Source of the DNA: Streptacidiphilus jiangxiensis
GTDB taxonomy: Bacteria > Actinomycetota > Actinomycetes > Streptomycetales > Streptomycetaceae
NCBI RefSeq assembly: GCF_900109465.1
Contig: NZ_FOAZ01000005.1
Span: forward strand, 80,473-144,472
Direction of reading: 5' to 3'
Length of the DNA: 64,000 bases
Made by a program: the position numbers and the translations under genes. Below are positions 32,879 through 42,047 of this stretch, piece by piece. Under the pieces are notes generated by a model. The model searched no databases. It had not been told where the DNA came from and saw only the letters and a program-made list of their open reading frames with translations. Position 1 is the stretch's first letter, and the number at the start of each line of letters is the position of its first letter.

Positions 32879-34323
32879 TCCGCCCCTGGTCGACCTGGCC
32901 CCTGCGGGTCCGGCTGGTCGTGACGATGACCGTGCTGTTCGCGGCCGTGCTGGGAGCCGTCGGCGTCGCCAGCACGGCGCTGCTGCGCGAGAACCTGATG
33001 GCCACCCTCGACGGCAAGGTGCAGGACACGATCGGTCGCGCCAGCGCTCCCATGGGCCAGGACCACTTCATGCTGGCTCCGGGCCTGGACCAGGACGCGG
33101 TCGGTGCGGTCTTCGACCAGAGCGGCACCGTGCAGCAGAGCGGCCGGTCCAACTTCGACACCAGGACGCTGACCACCGCTCAGATCAACGCCCTGGCGGC
33201 GGTCCCCGACGACGGCTACTACCACGACGTCAACGTCCCCGGTCTGGGGACCTATCGCGCGTTGGCGCAGCACAGCCCCGGTGGCCAGTCCGGCGGTCGG
33301 GTCGTGGTGGCCCTCCCCATGGCCCGGGTCAGCAGCACCGTGCAGGACCTGATCGCCACCGAGGCGGTGCTCGGTGTCGCGGGCGTGATACTGGTCGGCT
33401 TCGTCGGGTTCGGGCTGATCCGGGTCTCGCTGCGGCCGCTGGACCGGGTCGCGGCGACCGCCGCGCGGATCTCGATCGTGCCGTTGCACGAGGGCGAGGT
33501 CGGGCGGCTCGGTCGGGTGCCCGCGCAGGACACCGACACGCGGACCGAGTCCGGGCTCGTCGGGGCGTCGCTGAACCGCATGATCGACCACGTCTCCGCC
33601 GCGCTGGAGGCGCGGCACGCCAGTGAGACGCGTGTGCGGCAGTTCGTCGCCGACGCCTCGCACGAGCTGCGGACGCCGCTCGCGTCGATCAAGGGCTACG
33701 CCGAGCTGACCCGGCGCAGCCGGGAGAACGTGCCGCCGGACGCGGCCTACGCGCTGCGACGCGTCGAGTCCGAGGCGACGCGGATGACCGCGCTCGTCGA
33801 GGACCTGCTGCTGCTCGCGCGGCTGGACGCCGGGCGGCCGCTGGAGCGGGATCCGGTGGACCTCGCGCCGCTGGTCGTGGACGCCGTGCGGGACGCGCAC
33901 GCCGCCGCGCCCGACCACAGGTGGGAGGTGCGGCTTCCCGACGCGGCCGCCGAGATCGTCGGGGACGAGAACCGGCTGCGCCAGGTGCTGGTCAACCTGC
34001 TCGCCAACGCGGGCAAGCACACCCCGTCGGGCACCACCGTCACGGCCTCGCTCGCGGTCGAGGACGGCTGTGCGGTGCTGGGCGTCGCCGACGACGGGCC
34101 GGGCATCCCGCAGGAGCTGTTGCCGGACGTCTTCGAGCGGTTCGCACGCGGGGACGGCTCGCGCTCGCGCAAGGCCGGCAGTACCGGGCTGGGGCTGGCC
34201 ATCGTCGCCGCCGTCGTGGCCTCGCACGGCGGACAGGTGTGGGTGACCAGCGAGCCGGGCGAGACGGTGTTCTGCGTCCGGCTGCCCCTCGCGCCGCTCG
34301 CCGCGGTCGCCGCCACGACCTGA
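32875..34323 (+). CDS. Membrane histidine kinase, cognate of upstream regulator
   Basis: A 482-residue kinase with two membrane helices (about 10-32 and 160-182) around an extracellular sensor of about 125 residues, a HAMP linker, HisKA with H-box FVADASHELRTPLASIKGYAELTRR (about residue 262), and an ATPase domain with N-box VNLLANAGKHTP, G1 VADDGPGIP and G2 GSTGLGLAIVAAVVASHGG. It is of the PhoQ/BaeS-like classical type. The signal is unknown; coupling to a GT39 mannosyltransferase gene suggests an envelope cue. Confidence 0.93.
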   Translation: MIRPWSTWPLRVRLVVTMTVLFAAVLGAVGVASTALLRENLMATLDGKVQDTIGRASAPMGQDHFMLAPGLDQDAVGAVFDQSGTVQQSGRSNFDTRTLTTAQINALAAVPDDGYYHDVNVPGLGTYRALAQHSPGGQSGGRVVVALPMARVSSTVQDLIATEAVLGVAGVILVGFVGFGLIRVSLRPLDRVAATAARISIVPLHEGEVGRLGRVPAQDTDTRTESGLVGASLNRMIDHVSAALEARHASETRVRQFVADASHELRTPLASIKGYAELTRRSRENVPPDAAYALRRVESEATRMTALVEDLLLLARLDAGRPLERDPVDLAPLVVDAVRDAHAAAPDHRWEVRLPDAAAEIVGDENRLRQVLVNLLANAGKHTPSGTTVTASLAVEDGCAVLGVADDGPGIPQELLPDVFERFARGDGSRSRKAGSTGLGLAIVAAVVASHGGQVWVTSEPGETVFCVRLPLAPLAAVAATT

Positions 34324-34381
34324 CGGCGGGCGCACAGGAACGGCACACCCGTCCGACAGTGTGCTCGGGGAGCGTGAGGGC

Positions 34382-36499
34382 ATGACCGCAACGCTCCCCG
34401 AACCGACTCTCGACCAGCCGGGCCCGCCCTCCTCCGAGCCGCCCCGGCCCCGCGACCCACGCTGGGCGCGGCCCGCGTTCCTCGGCCTGTTGGCACTGAC
34501 CGCGCTGCTCTACCTGTGGGATCTGGGCGCGTCCGGCTGGGCCAACCAGTTCTATGCGGCGGCCGTCCAGGCGGGCGCGCACAGCTGGAAGGCGATGTTC
34601 TTCGGCTCCTCGGACTCGGCGAACTTCATCACCGTCGACAAGCCTCCGGCCTCGCTGTGGGTGATGGAGCTCTCCGCCCGCGTCTTCGGCGTCAACTCCT
34701 GGTCGATCCTGGTGCCGCAGGCACTGGAGGGCGTCGCGGCCGTCGCCGTGGTGTACGCGGCGGTCAGGCGACGCCTGTCCGCCGGGCCCGCGCTGGTCGC
34801 GGGGGCGGCGCTCGCGCTGACGCCCGTCGCGGCGCTGATGTTCCGCTTCGACAACCCCGACGCGCTGCTCGCCCTGCTGCTCGCGCTGGCCGGTTACGCC
34901 GTGCAGCGCGCCCAGGAGCGGGCGGGGACGCGTTGGCTGGTGCTGGCGTCGGCCTGCATCGGCCTGGCGTTCCTGACCAAGACGCTGCAGGCGTTCCTGG
35001 TGCTGCCCGCGTTCGGTCTGGTCTACCTGCTGTTCGCGCCGACGGGCCTGTGGCGGCGGGTGCGGCAGCTGCTGCTGGCGCTCGTGGTGCTGGTGGTCAG
35101 CTCCGGCTGGTGGGTGGCGGTGGTCGAGCTGACCCCGGCCCAGTACCGGCCGTACATCGGCGGCAGCCAGCACAACGACTTCCTGGAGCTGACCTTCGGC
35201 TACAACGGCTTCGGCCGGATCACCGGCTCGGAGACGGGCAGCGTCGGCGGCGGTGGCGGCGGTGGCGGCAGCACCGGGATGTGGGGTGCCACCGGCATCA
35301 CCCGGCTCTTCGGCTCGGAGATGGGCGGTCAGATCGCCTGGCTGCTCCCGGCGGCCTTCCTGCTCCTCCTGGCCGGCGTGTGGTGGACCTGGCGCGCGCC
35401 GCGCGCGGACGCGCTGCGGGCGACGCTGCTGCTGTGGGGCGGCGCGCTGGTGACCACGTTCCTGGTCTTCAGCTTCATGGCGGGGATCTTCCACCCGTAC
35501 TACAACGTCGCGCTGGCCCCGTACCTCGCGGTGCTGGTGGGCCTCGGCGCGGGGCTGGTGTGGGAGCGGCGCGGCCAGTGGGCCGCCTCCGGGGTCGCGG
35601 CGGTGGTCGTCGCGGTGACGGGTGTCTGGTCCTACGTGCTGCTGGACCGCAGTGCGGACTGGCTGCCGTGGCTGCGCTGGACGGTGCTGCTGCTCGCCCT
35701 GGCGGCGACGCTGGTGCTGGCCTTCGGCCCGCTGGTCGGGCGTCGGCTGTGGGCGGCGGCGGCCGCCGCGGCGGTGCTGGCCTCGCTGGCCGGTCCGGCG
35801 GCGTACAGCCTGCAGACGGCGGGTACCGCGCACAGCGGCTCGCTGCCCTCGGCGGGCCCGTCCGTGCAGGGCGGCTTCGGCGGCGGGATGGGCGGCGGGT
35901 TCGGCGGCCCGGGCGGCGGCACGCGCGGCGCTTTCCCCGGTGGGACCCGGGGCGGCTTCCCCGGCGGCGGCGGGCAGGGCTCCGGTCAGGGGTTCGGCCA
36001 GGGCGGCTTCCCGGGCGGCACCGGCACCGGCACCGGCCGGACCGGCGGTGCGGGCGGCTTCACCGGCGGGACCGCGCGTCCCGGCGGCGGGATGGGTGGC
36101 GGCGGCGGAGCCGGGGGGCTGCTGGACGGCAGCAAGCCCGGTACCGCGCTGACGGCGCTGCTCAAGCAGGGCGCGTCCGGCTACACCTGGGTGGCCGCGG
36201 CCGTCGGCTCGCAGAACGCGGCGGGCTACCAGCTCGCGAGCGACGCGCCGGTGATGGCGGTCGGCGGTTTCAACGGCACCGATCCGGCACCGACCCTGGC
36301 CCAGTTCGAGAGCCTGGTCCGGGCCGGGAAGATCCACTACTTCCTCGGCGGCGCGCTGACCATGGGCGGCGGCGGTGGCGGGAGCAGCACGGGCGGGTCG
36401 AGCGACTCCGCGCAGATCGCCTCCTGGGTCGCCAAGACCTACAGCTCCACGACCGTGGACGGGGTGACGGTCTATGACCTGACGAAGGCGAAGAGCTAG
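34382..36499 (+). CDS. GT39-like lipid-linked glycosyltransferase with Gly-rich insert
   Basis: A 705-residue membrane enzyme of the ArnT/PMT GT-C group. The catalytic loop is WANQFYAAAVQAGAHSWKAMFFGSSDSANFITVDKPPASLWVMELSARVFG, with the acidic and DKPP residues of the family, followed by about ten further helices. Residues about 500-590 form a Gly-rich low-complexity linker (repeated G-G-F, G-G-G-M and G-G-T) before a C-terminal globular domain (GYTWVAAAVGSQNAAGYQLAS to VDGVTVYDL). Placement behind a two-component system suggests regulated transfer of mannose or another sugar to secreted proteins or glycolipids. ATG 34382 follows GTGAGGG. Confidence 0.87.
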   Translation: MTATLPEPTLDQPGPPSSEPPRPRDPRWARPAFLGLLALTALLYLWDLGASGWANQFYAAAVQAGAHSWKAMFFGSSDSANFITVDKPPASLWVMELSARVFGVNSWSILVPQALEGVAAVAVVYAAVRRRLSAGPALVAGAALALTPVAALMFRFDNPDALLALLLALAGYAVQRAQERAGTRWLVLASACIGLAFLTKTLQAFLVLPAFGLVYLLFAPTGLWRRVRQLLLALVVLVVSSGWWVAVVELTPAQYRPYIGGSQHNDFLELTFGYNGFGRITGSETGSVGGGGGGGGSTGMWGATGITRLFGSEMGGQIAWLLPAAFLLLLAGVWWTWRAPRADALRATLLLWGGALVTTFLVFSFMAGIFHPYYNVALAPYLAVLVGLGAGLVWERRGQWAASGVAAVVVAVTGVWSYVLLDRSADWLPWLRWTVLLLALAATLVLAFGPLVGRRLWAAAAAAAVLASLAGPAAYSLQTAGTAHSGSLPSAGPSVQGGFGGGMGGGFGGPGGGTRGAFPGGTRGGFPGGGGQGSGQGFGQGGFPGGTGTGTGRTGGAGGFTGGTARPGGGMGGGGGAGGLLDGSKPGTALTALLKQGASGYTWVAAAVGSQNAAGYQLASDAPVMAVGGFNGTDPAPTLAQFESLVRAGKIHYFLGGALTMGGGGGGSSTGGSSDSAQIASWVAKTYSSTTVDGVTVYDLTKAKS

Positions 36500-36583
36500 G
36501 CCCGTGCGCGCCTGCCGGGAATCTTTGATGACAAAAGCGACAATGCGGACAGAATATCGCCGTCCACAGTGAAGGTCGCCGTC

Positions 36584-37663
36584 ATGGAGTTCCCGGCCCG
36601 TCGCCTCCTCCCCGCCGTCGCCGCTGCGGCCCTGCTCATGCTCAGTGCGTGCACCAGCAGCGGCGGCGGTGGGAGCGCCGCGTCGTCCGCCCAGGCGGGC
36701 GGCGCGGCAGCCAGCCCGACCGTCGTCAACGACCTGCAGACCGACTACGAGAACACCGTCAAGGCGGTGCTGCCCTCGATCGTCCAGATCAACGCGGAGA
36801 ACAGCCTCGGGACCGGCATCGTCTACGACACCAAGGGCGACATCGTCACCAACGCCCACGTCGTCGGCACCGCCACCAGCTTCCAGGTGCTGCTGTCGGA
36901 CCAGTCCAACGCCCTGGCGGCGACCCTGGTGGCCAGCTATCCGGCGAACGACCTGGCGGTGATCAAGCTGACCAAGCCGCCGGCCAAGCTCACCCCCGCC
37001 GTGTTCGGCGACACCTCCCAGGTGAGCGTCGGGCAGATCGTGCTGGCCATGGGCAGTCCGCTCGGGCTGTCGTCCAGCGTCACCCAGGGCATCGTCTCGG
37101 CCACCGGGCGCACCGTCAGTGAGGCGAAGTCCGAGGAGAACCCGCAGGGCACCACCATTCCGAACATGGTGCAGACGAGCGCCGCGATCAATCCGGGCAA
37201 CAGCGGCGGCGCCCTGGTCAACCTCTCCAACCAGGTCATCGGCGTCAACACGCTCGCGGCCGTCAGCAACTCCGAGAGCGGGGCCCAGGCTCCCGGTATC
37301 GGATTCGCGATCCCGTCCTCGTCGGTGACCAATCTGGCCGACCAGATGATCAAGTACGGCAAGGTCGTCGACTCCGGTCGGGCCGCGCTCGGCGTCACCG
37401 TTCGGACCGTGCTCGTCACCAACAGCAACGGCAGTCAGACCTCCGGGGCCGGCGTGGTGTCGGTGACCAGTGGCGGACCGGCGGACAAGGGCGGGATCCA
37501 GTCCGGTGACGTGATCACCAAGCTCGCCGACACTCCCATCGACAGCTCGCAGGCCCTCTCCACGGCGCTGGCCACCCTCAAGCCGGGCCAGCAGGTCACC
37601 GTCACCTACCTCCGCGACGGGGCGAGCCGGACCGCCAAGGTCACCCTCGGCACCCTGTCCTAG
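36584..37663 (+). CDS. HtrA/DegP-like trypsin-PDZ protease lipoprotein
   Basis: A 359-residue protease. A lipobox LSAC at residues 20-23 follows a short signal peptide, so it is tethered outside the membrane. The trypsin-fold domain (about 55-250) has the triad His in VTNAHVVG, Asp in NDLAVIKL and Ser in INPGNSGGALVN; a PDZ domain (about 262-355) has TSGGPADKGGIQSGDVITKLADTPI. It likely degrades or refolds damaged exported proteins. ATG 36584 is chosen over GTG 36569; AAGG lies about 8 nt before it. The neighbouring sensor system may serve the same envelope-stress role. Confidence 0.92.
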   Translation: MEFPARRLLPAVAAAALLMLSACTSSGGGGSAASSAQAGGAAASPTVVNDLQTDYENTVKAVLPSIVQINAENSLGTGIVYDTKGDIVTNAHVVGTATSFQVLLSDQSNALAATLVASYPANDLAVIKLTKPPAKLTPAVFGDTSQVSVGQIVLAMGSPLGLSSSVTQGIVSATGRTVSEAKSEENPQGTTIPNMVQTSAAINPGNSGGALVNLSNQVIGVNTLAAVSNSESGAQAPGIGFAIPSSSVTNLADQMIKYGKVVDSGRAALGVTVRTVLVTNSNGSQTSGAGVVSVTSGGPADKGGIQSGDVITKLADTPIDSSQALSTALATLKPGQQVTVTYLRDGASRTAKVTLGTLS

Positions 37664-37713
37664 CCGGGTCGGCTCCGGCCGGTCGGGCTGCGCAGCCAGG
37701 GTCCACCAGGGTC

Positions 37714-37728
37714 CTGACGGATCGTCAG
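37714..37728. promoter_or_regulatory. Operator-like palindrome CTGAC-N5-GTCAG, site 1
   Basis: CTGACGGATCGTCAG, followed by ATTG, lies 21 bp before the start of the first amidohydrolase gene. The same 15-bp dyad recurs at 39921 and 40860. The spacing fits repression by a TetR-like dimer. A 12-bp perfect palindrome GGCTGCGCAGCC lies just upstream (37686-37697). Confidence 0.7.
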
Positions 37729-37749
37729 ATTGCGCGTAGCCTGACCGGC

Positions 37750-38982
37750 ATGGAGAGCTTCCCCTGGATCGTTTCGGTGGACGACCACACCGTCGAGCCG
37801 CCGCACGTGTGGCAGGACCGGTTGCCTGCCAAGTACCGCGAGCTCGGCCCGCGCATCGTCCGGGCCCCGCTCGCCGAGATGACCTTCGTCGGCGGGCGGT
37901 TCTCGCCCAGGATGGGCGCGCCGGGCAGCGACGGCCCGCTCGCCGACTGGTGGGTCTACGAGGACCTGCGCCGCCCGCTCACCCGCCTCGACACCGCCGT
38001 CGGCTACCCCCGCGAGGAGGTACGGCTGGAGGCGATCACCTACGAGCAGATGCGCCCCGGGTCGTTCTCCATACCCGAGCGGCTGGCCGACATGGACATC
38101 AACCACGTCCAGTCCGCACTCTGTTTCCCGACCTTCCCGCGGTTCTGCGGCCAGACCTTCACCGAGGCCAAGGACCACGAGCTGGGCCTGCTCTGCGTCC
38201 GCGCCTACAACGACTGGATGGTCGAGGAGTGGTGCGGCCCGGCCGCCCAGGGTCGGATGATCCCGCTCGCGATCGTGCCGCTGTGGGACGCCGAGCTCGC
38301 CGCCGCCGAGGTGCGGCGCAACGCCGCCCGCGGCGTGCGGGCCGTCTGCTTCAGCGAGATCCCCCCGCATCTGGGTCTGCCCAGCATCCACACCGACGAC
38401 TGGGACCCGTTCCTGCGCGCCTGCGAGGAGACCGGCACGGTCATCTCCATGCACATCGGCAGCTCCTCGCGGATGCCCTCCACCTCGGCCGACGCGCCGC
38501 CGGCGGTCGGGTCCACCATCACCTTCGCCAACTGCTGCTTCTCCATGGTCGACTGGCTGATGAGCGGCAAGTTCGACCGGTTCCCGGGCCTGAAGATCAT
38601 GTACGCCGAGGGTCAGATCGGCTGGATCCCCTACATCCTCGCCCGTGCGGACGTGGTCTGGGAGGAGAACCGAGCCTGGGGCGGCGTCGCCGACAAGGTG
38701 CTCACCCGACCCAGCGAGCTGTTCGCCCGGCACGTCTACGGCTGCTTCTTCGACGACCCGCACGGCCTGCGCAACCTCGACGCGATCGGCGCCGCCAACG
38801 TCCTGTACGAGACGGACTACCCGCACTCCGACTCCACCTGGCCGCGCAGCCGCGAGGTCGCCGAGGAGCAGATGGGCCACCTGGGGGCCCCGGTGGTCGA
38901 GCAGCTGGTGCGCGGCAACGCGATCGAGCTGCTGGGCCTGACCCCGGAGGGCCTGTGGGCGGGGGGCGGCGGCCGTGGCTGA
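37750..38982 (+). CDS. Amidohydrolase_2-family metal-dependent hydrolase
   Basis: A 410-residue TIM-barrel enzyme of the amidohydrolase_2 group (decarboxylases and hydrolases of cyclic or aromatic acids). The entry is VSVDDHTVEPPHVW in place of the usual D-x-H; VISMHIGSSSRMPS supplies a ligand His and the C-terminal LYETDYPHSDSTWPRS the catalytic Asp, both as in family members. It overlaps the LLM gene by 8 nt. The cluster of two amidohydrolases, two LLM oxidoreductases and an SDR suggests catabolism of a lactone, cyclic amide or aromatic compound. Confidence 0.85.
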   Translation: MESFPWIVSVDDHTVEPPHVWQDRLPAKYRELGPRIVRAPLAEMTFVGGRFSPRMGAPGSDGPLADWWVYEDLRRPLTRLDTAVGYPREEVRLEAITYEQMRPGSFSIPERLADMDINHVQSALCFPTFPRFCGQTFTEAKDHELGLLCVRAYNDWMVEEWCGPAAQGRMIPLAIVPLWDAELAAAEVRRNAARGVRAVCFSEIPPHLGLPSIHTDDWDPFLRACEETGTVISMHIGSSSRMPSTSADAPPAVGSTITFANCCFSMVDWLMSGKFDRFPGLKIMYAEGQIGWIPYILARADVVWEENRAWGGVADKVLTRPSELFARHVYGCFFDDPHGLRNLDAIGAANVLYETDYPHSDSTWPRSREVAEEQMGHLGAPVVEQLVRGNAIELLGLTPEGLWAGGGGRG

Positions 38983-39889
38983 GTTCGGGATCCAGCTGCC
39001 CGTCCAGGCGCAGAGCACCATGTTCGTCGAGCCCTGGGAGACGCGGGCCGGCCCGGTGGAGCTCGCCGCCGTCGCCCGGGCCGCCGACCGGCTGGGCTAC
39101 ACCTACGTCGCCTGCTGCGACCACGTCGCCATCCCGCGCCGCCTGGCCGGGCCGATGGGCGCCACCTGGTACGACCCGGTCTCCACGCTCGGGTACCTGG
39201 CGGCGCTGACCACGCGGACGAGGCTGCTCTCGCACGTCGCCGTCGCGCCGCTGCGGCACCCGCTGCTCAGCGCGAAGCAGTACGCCACGCTGGACCTGCT
39301 CAGCGGCGGCCGGCTGGTCCTCGGCGTCGGCGCCGGGCACGTCCAGGAGGAGTTCGAGACGCTCGGGGTCGAGTTCCACCGGCGCGGCGAGATCCTGACC
39401 GAGACCATCGCCGCGCTGCGCGTCGCGCTGACGGACGAGTACCCGGAGCACGCCGGGCCCAGGTTCCCGTTCCGGGACCTGGCGGTCAGTCCGCGGCCGG
39501 TGCAGGCGCCGCCGCCGATCTGGGTCGGCGGCTCGTCCCCGGCGGCGGTGCGGCGCGCGGCTGCGCACGCGGAGGGCTGGCTCTCGCAGGGCGACACCCT
39601 GGAGACCCTGCCCGCGCAGCTGGGTCTGATCCGTTCGGTGCGGGAGCGTGAGGGGCGCGAGGGGCCGTTCGCCGTCAACGCCATCGTGCCGCCGGTGTAC
39701 GTCGGCGAGCCGGGCTGGGAGATCGGGCGCCGTTCGGTGTCCGGCAAGGCGGAGGAGCTGGCGGAGCTGCTGCGCCGCTACGTCGCCGTCGGCGTCACCC
39801 ACGTGCAGCTTCGGCCGCGCAGCCGCGACGCGGAGGAGTACCTGGCGCAGCTGGAGTTGATCGCGCAGGACGTGCTGCCGCTGGTGTGA
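38975..39889 (+). CDS. F420/FMN-dependent luciferase-like oxidoreductase (TIGR03619-like)
   Basis: A 304-residue luciferase-like monooxygenase fold: FGIQLPVQAQST at the N-terminus, LGYTYVACCDHVAIP for the conserved His region, LSHVAVAPLRHPLLSAKQYATLDLLSGGRLVLGVGAGHVQEEFETLGVEFHRRG as the family core, and PPPIWVGGSSPAAVRRAA for the phosphate-loop strand. It resembles actinobacterial F420-dependent members. GTG 38975 starts inside the upstream gene, so both depend on operator site 1. Confidence 0.87.
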   Translation: MAEFGIQLPVQAQSTMFVEPWETRAGPVELAAVARAADRLGYTYVACCDHVAIPRRLAGPMGATWYDPVSTLGYLAALTTRTRLLSHVAVAPLRHPLLSAKQYATLDLLSGGRLVLGVGAGHVQEEFETLGVEFHRRGEILTETIAALRVALTDEYPEHAGPRFPFRDLAVSPRPVQAPPPIWVGGSSPAAVRRAAAHAEGWLSQGDTLETLPAQLGLIRSVREREGREGPFAVNAIVPPVYVGEPGWEIGRRSVSGKAEELAELLRRYVAVGVTHVQLRPRSRDAEEYLAQLELIAQDVLPLV

Positions 39890-39920
39890 GGTCTTCCCTT
39901 GTGCGGGCTCTCCCGTAAAA

Positions 39921-39935
39921 CTGACGGTCTGTCAG
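39921..39935. promoter_or_regulatory. Operator-like palindrome CTGAC-N5-GTCAG, site 2
   Basis: CTGACGGTCTGTCAG, followed by ATTG as at site 1, lies 28 bp before the SDR start and 31 bp after the LLM stop. It would give the SDR gene its own repressible promoter. Confidence 0.7.
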
Positions 39936-39963
39936 ATTGGTTTGTGTGAGGGGAGTCCGCACC

Positions 39964-40815
39964 ATGACCCAGCCCGCTGTGACCGAGCCCGCCGGTCGGC
40001 TGTCCGGCCGCACCGTCCTGATCACCGGCGCCGCGCGCGGCCAGGGCGAGGCGGAGGCCCGTCTCTTCGCCGCCGAGGGGGCGCAGGTCCTGCTCGGGGA
40101 CGTCCTGGACGACCGCGGCGAGGCGCTGGCCAAGGAGCTCCAACTGGAGCTCGGTGCCGACCGCGTCCGCTACCAGCACCTCGACGTCGGCAGTGAGGAG
40201 GGCTGGGCGGCGGCGGTGGAGACCGCTGTCGCCGCCTTCGGCAAGCTGGACGGCCTGCTGAACAACGCCGGCATCCTCCGCTTCAACGAGCTGACCAGCA
40301 CCCCCCTGGAGGAGTACCTGGCGGTGGTCCGGGTCAACCAGGTCGGCTGCTTCCTCGGGATGCGGGCGGCCGCGCCCGCCATCGAGGCGGCCGGTGGCGG
40401 GACGATCGTCAACACCGCCTCGTACACCGCCCTGACCGGCATGGCCCTGCTGACCTCGTACGCCGCCACCAAGGGTGCGATCGTCGCGATGACGCGCGTG
40501 GCCGCGCTGGAGCTGGCGCCGAAGGGCATCCGCGTCAACGCCATCTGCCCGGGCGCGGTGGACACCCCCATGTCGGACCCGGCCAACGCCTTCGCGGGGG
40601 CCGACGGCGCGCCCGTGCTGAGCGCGGAGGACGCGGCGGCACTGGCCTCGGCCACGGCCGAGCTCTACGGCAAGGCCGTCCCGCTCGGCCGGATCGGCCG
40701 ACCGGAGGAGATGGCGCGGCTGGCCCTCTTCCTGACCTCGGCGGACTCCTCCTACATCACCGGCCAGCCGCTGGTCGCCGACGGCGGCTGGATGAGCGGC
40801 GTCAGCATCGGCTGA
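39964..40815 (+). CDS. Short-chain dehydrogenase/reductase
   Basis: A 283-residue classical SDR: cofactor loop TGAARGQGEAEARLF, Asp in LGDVLDDRG (NAD rather than NADP preference), NNAGILRFNELT, catalytic Ser in IVNTASYTALTG, and Tyr-x-x-x-Lys in YAATKGAIVAMTR, ending with ITGQPLVADGGWMSG. It oxidises or reduces an alcohol/ketone, presumably an intermediate of the local pathway. ATG 39964 lies 28 bp from operator site 2. Confidence 0.92.
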   Translation: MTQPAVTEPAGRLSGRTVLITGAARGQGEAEARLFAAEGAQVLLGDVLDDRGEALAKELQLELGADRVRYQHLDVGSEEGWAAAVETAVAAFGKLDGLLNNAGILRFNELTSTPLEEYLAVVRVNQVGCFLGMRAAAPAIEAAGGGTIVNTASYTALTGMALLTSYAATKGAIVAMTRVAALELAPKGIRVNAICPGAVDTPMSDPANAFAGADGAPVLSAEDAAALASATAELYGKAVPLGRIGRPEEMARLALFLTSADSSYITGQPLVADGGWMSGVSIG

Positions 40816-40859
40816 CTCTTGACCGCGGTTGGCGCCGGTGCGAGAGTCGGAACCGCAAT

Positions 40860-40874
40860 CTGATGGGTCGTCAG
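40860..40874. promoter_or_regulatory. Operator-like palindrome CTGAC-N5-GTCAG, site 3
   Basis: CTGATGGGTCGTCAG (one arm CTGAT), followed by ATA, lies 17 bp before the ATG of the second luciferase-like gene, between promoter and Shine-Dalgarno. It matches the 15-bp consensus of sites 1 and 2. Confidence 0.68.
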
Positions 40875-40891
40875 ATATGGATAGGTGGACC

Positions 40892-42016
40892 ATGGAGTTC
40901 GGTGTCTTCATCCAGGGCTACGTGCCCAGAAGTCGCTCCCAGGCCGATCCGCTGGCCGAGCACCACGCTCTGATGGAGGAGATGGACTACGTCGTCCAGG
41001 CCGACAGGGCCGGCTTCAAGTACGCCTGGCTCACCGAGCACCACTTCCTGGAGGAGTACTCCCACCTCTCCGCGAACGACGTGGCCATCGGCTACCTCAC
41101 CCACGCCACCGAGCGGATCCACGTCGGCTCCGGCATCTTCAACCCGCTGCCCCGGGTCAACCACCCGGTCAAGGTCGCCGAACGCGTCGCCATGCTGGAC
41201 CACCTCTCCGGCGGCCGCTTCGAGTTCGGCACCGGCCGCGGCGCCGGGAGCCACGAGATCCTCGGCTTCCTCCCCGACGTGACGGACATGAACGCCACCA
41301 AGGAGATGTGGGAGGAGACCATCGGGGAGTTCCCCCGGATGTGGCTCCAGGACGAGTACCAGGGCTTCAGCGGCAAGCACTGGTCGCTGCCGCCGCGCAA
41401 GGTGCTGCCCAAGCCGTACGGCAAGGGCCACCCGGCCATGTGGTACGCCGCCGGCAGCCCCGCCTCCTACGAGATGGCCGCCCGCAAGGGCCTCGGCGTG
41501 CTCGGCTTCAGCGTGCAGAAGGTCTCCGACATGGAGTGGGTCGTCGAGAGCTACAAGCACGCGATCCGCGAGGCCGAGCCGGTCGGGGCGTTCGTCAACG
41601 ACAACGTGATGGTCACCTCCACCGCGATCTGCGCCGAGACGCGCGAGGAGGCCCGGCGCCTCGCCGCCCGCGGCGGGCTCAACTACCTGCAGTCGCTGCT
41701 CTTCCGCTATCACGACACCTTCCCGCGACCCGAGGGCATCCCGGAGTGGCCCGAGCTGCTGCCGGAGTACAGCGAGGAGCTGATCGACCTCCTCGTCGCG
41801 GAGGAGCTGATGATCTGCGGCGACCCGGACGACGTGCTGCGCCAGTGCAAGCGCTGGGAGTCCGCCGGCGCGGACCAGCTGGTCTTCGGCCTGCCGGTCG
41901 GCCTGCCGCCGGAGCAGACGACGCAGACGATCCGCCTGATCGGGAAGCACGTGATCCCCAAGATCGACACCGACCCGGTGCACCGCACCACAAGATTCCG
42001 GCAGGCGGTCCAGTAG
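40892..42016 (+). CDS. Luciferase-like monooxygenase, bacterial-luciferase type
   Basis: A 374-residue member of the luciferase-like superfamily but distinct from its neighbour: MEFGVFIQGYVPRSRSQADP, FKYAWLTEHHFLEEYSHLSANDVAIGYLTHATERIHVGSGIFNPLPRVNHPVKVAERVAMLDHLSGGRFEFGTGRGAGSHEILGF. TEHHF is the luxA-type signature. It probably uses FMN or F420 with a reductase partner not in the cluster. ATG 40892 has AGGTGG; ATG 40877 lies right against the operator and is less likely. Confidence 0.88.
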   Translation: MEFGVFIQGYVPRSRSQADPLAEHHALMEEMDYVVQADRAGFKYAWLTEHHFLEEYSHLSANDVAIGYLTHATERIHVGSGIFNPLPRVNHPVKVAERVAMLDHLSGGRFEFGTGRGAGSHEILGFLPDVTDMNATKEMWEETIGEFPRMWLQDEYQGFSGKHWSLPPRKVLPKPYGKGHPAMWYAAGSPASYEMAARKGLGVLGFSVQKVSDMEWVVESYKHAIREAEPVGAFVNDNVMVTSTAICAETREEARRLAARGGLNYLQSLLFRYHDTFPRPEGIPEWPELLPEYSEELIDLLVAEELMICGDPDDVLRQCKRWESAGADQLVFGLPVGLPPEQTTQTIRLIGKHVIPKIDTDPVHRTTRFRQAVQ

Positions 42017-42047
42017 ACAACGCCCCCACGTGGGACAGGAGTACAAA

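Noticed and set aside
35860-36120. Gly-rich repeats in the GT39 gene as a frameshifted or foreign segment
   Set aside because: The frame is open throughout and similar Gly-rich linkers occur in actinobacterial members of this enzyme family.
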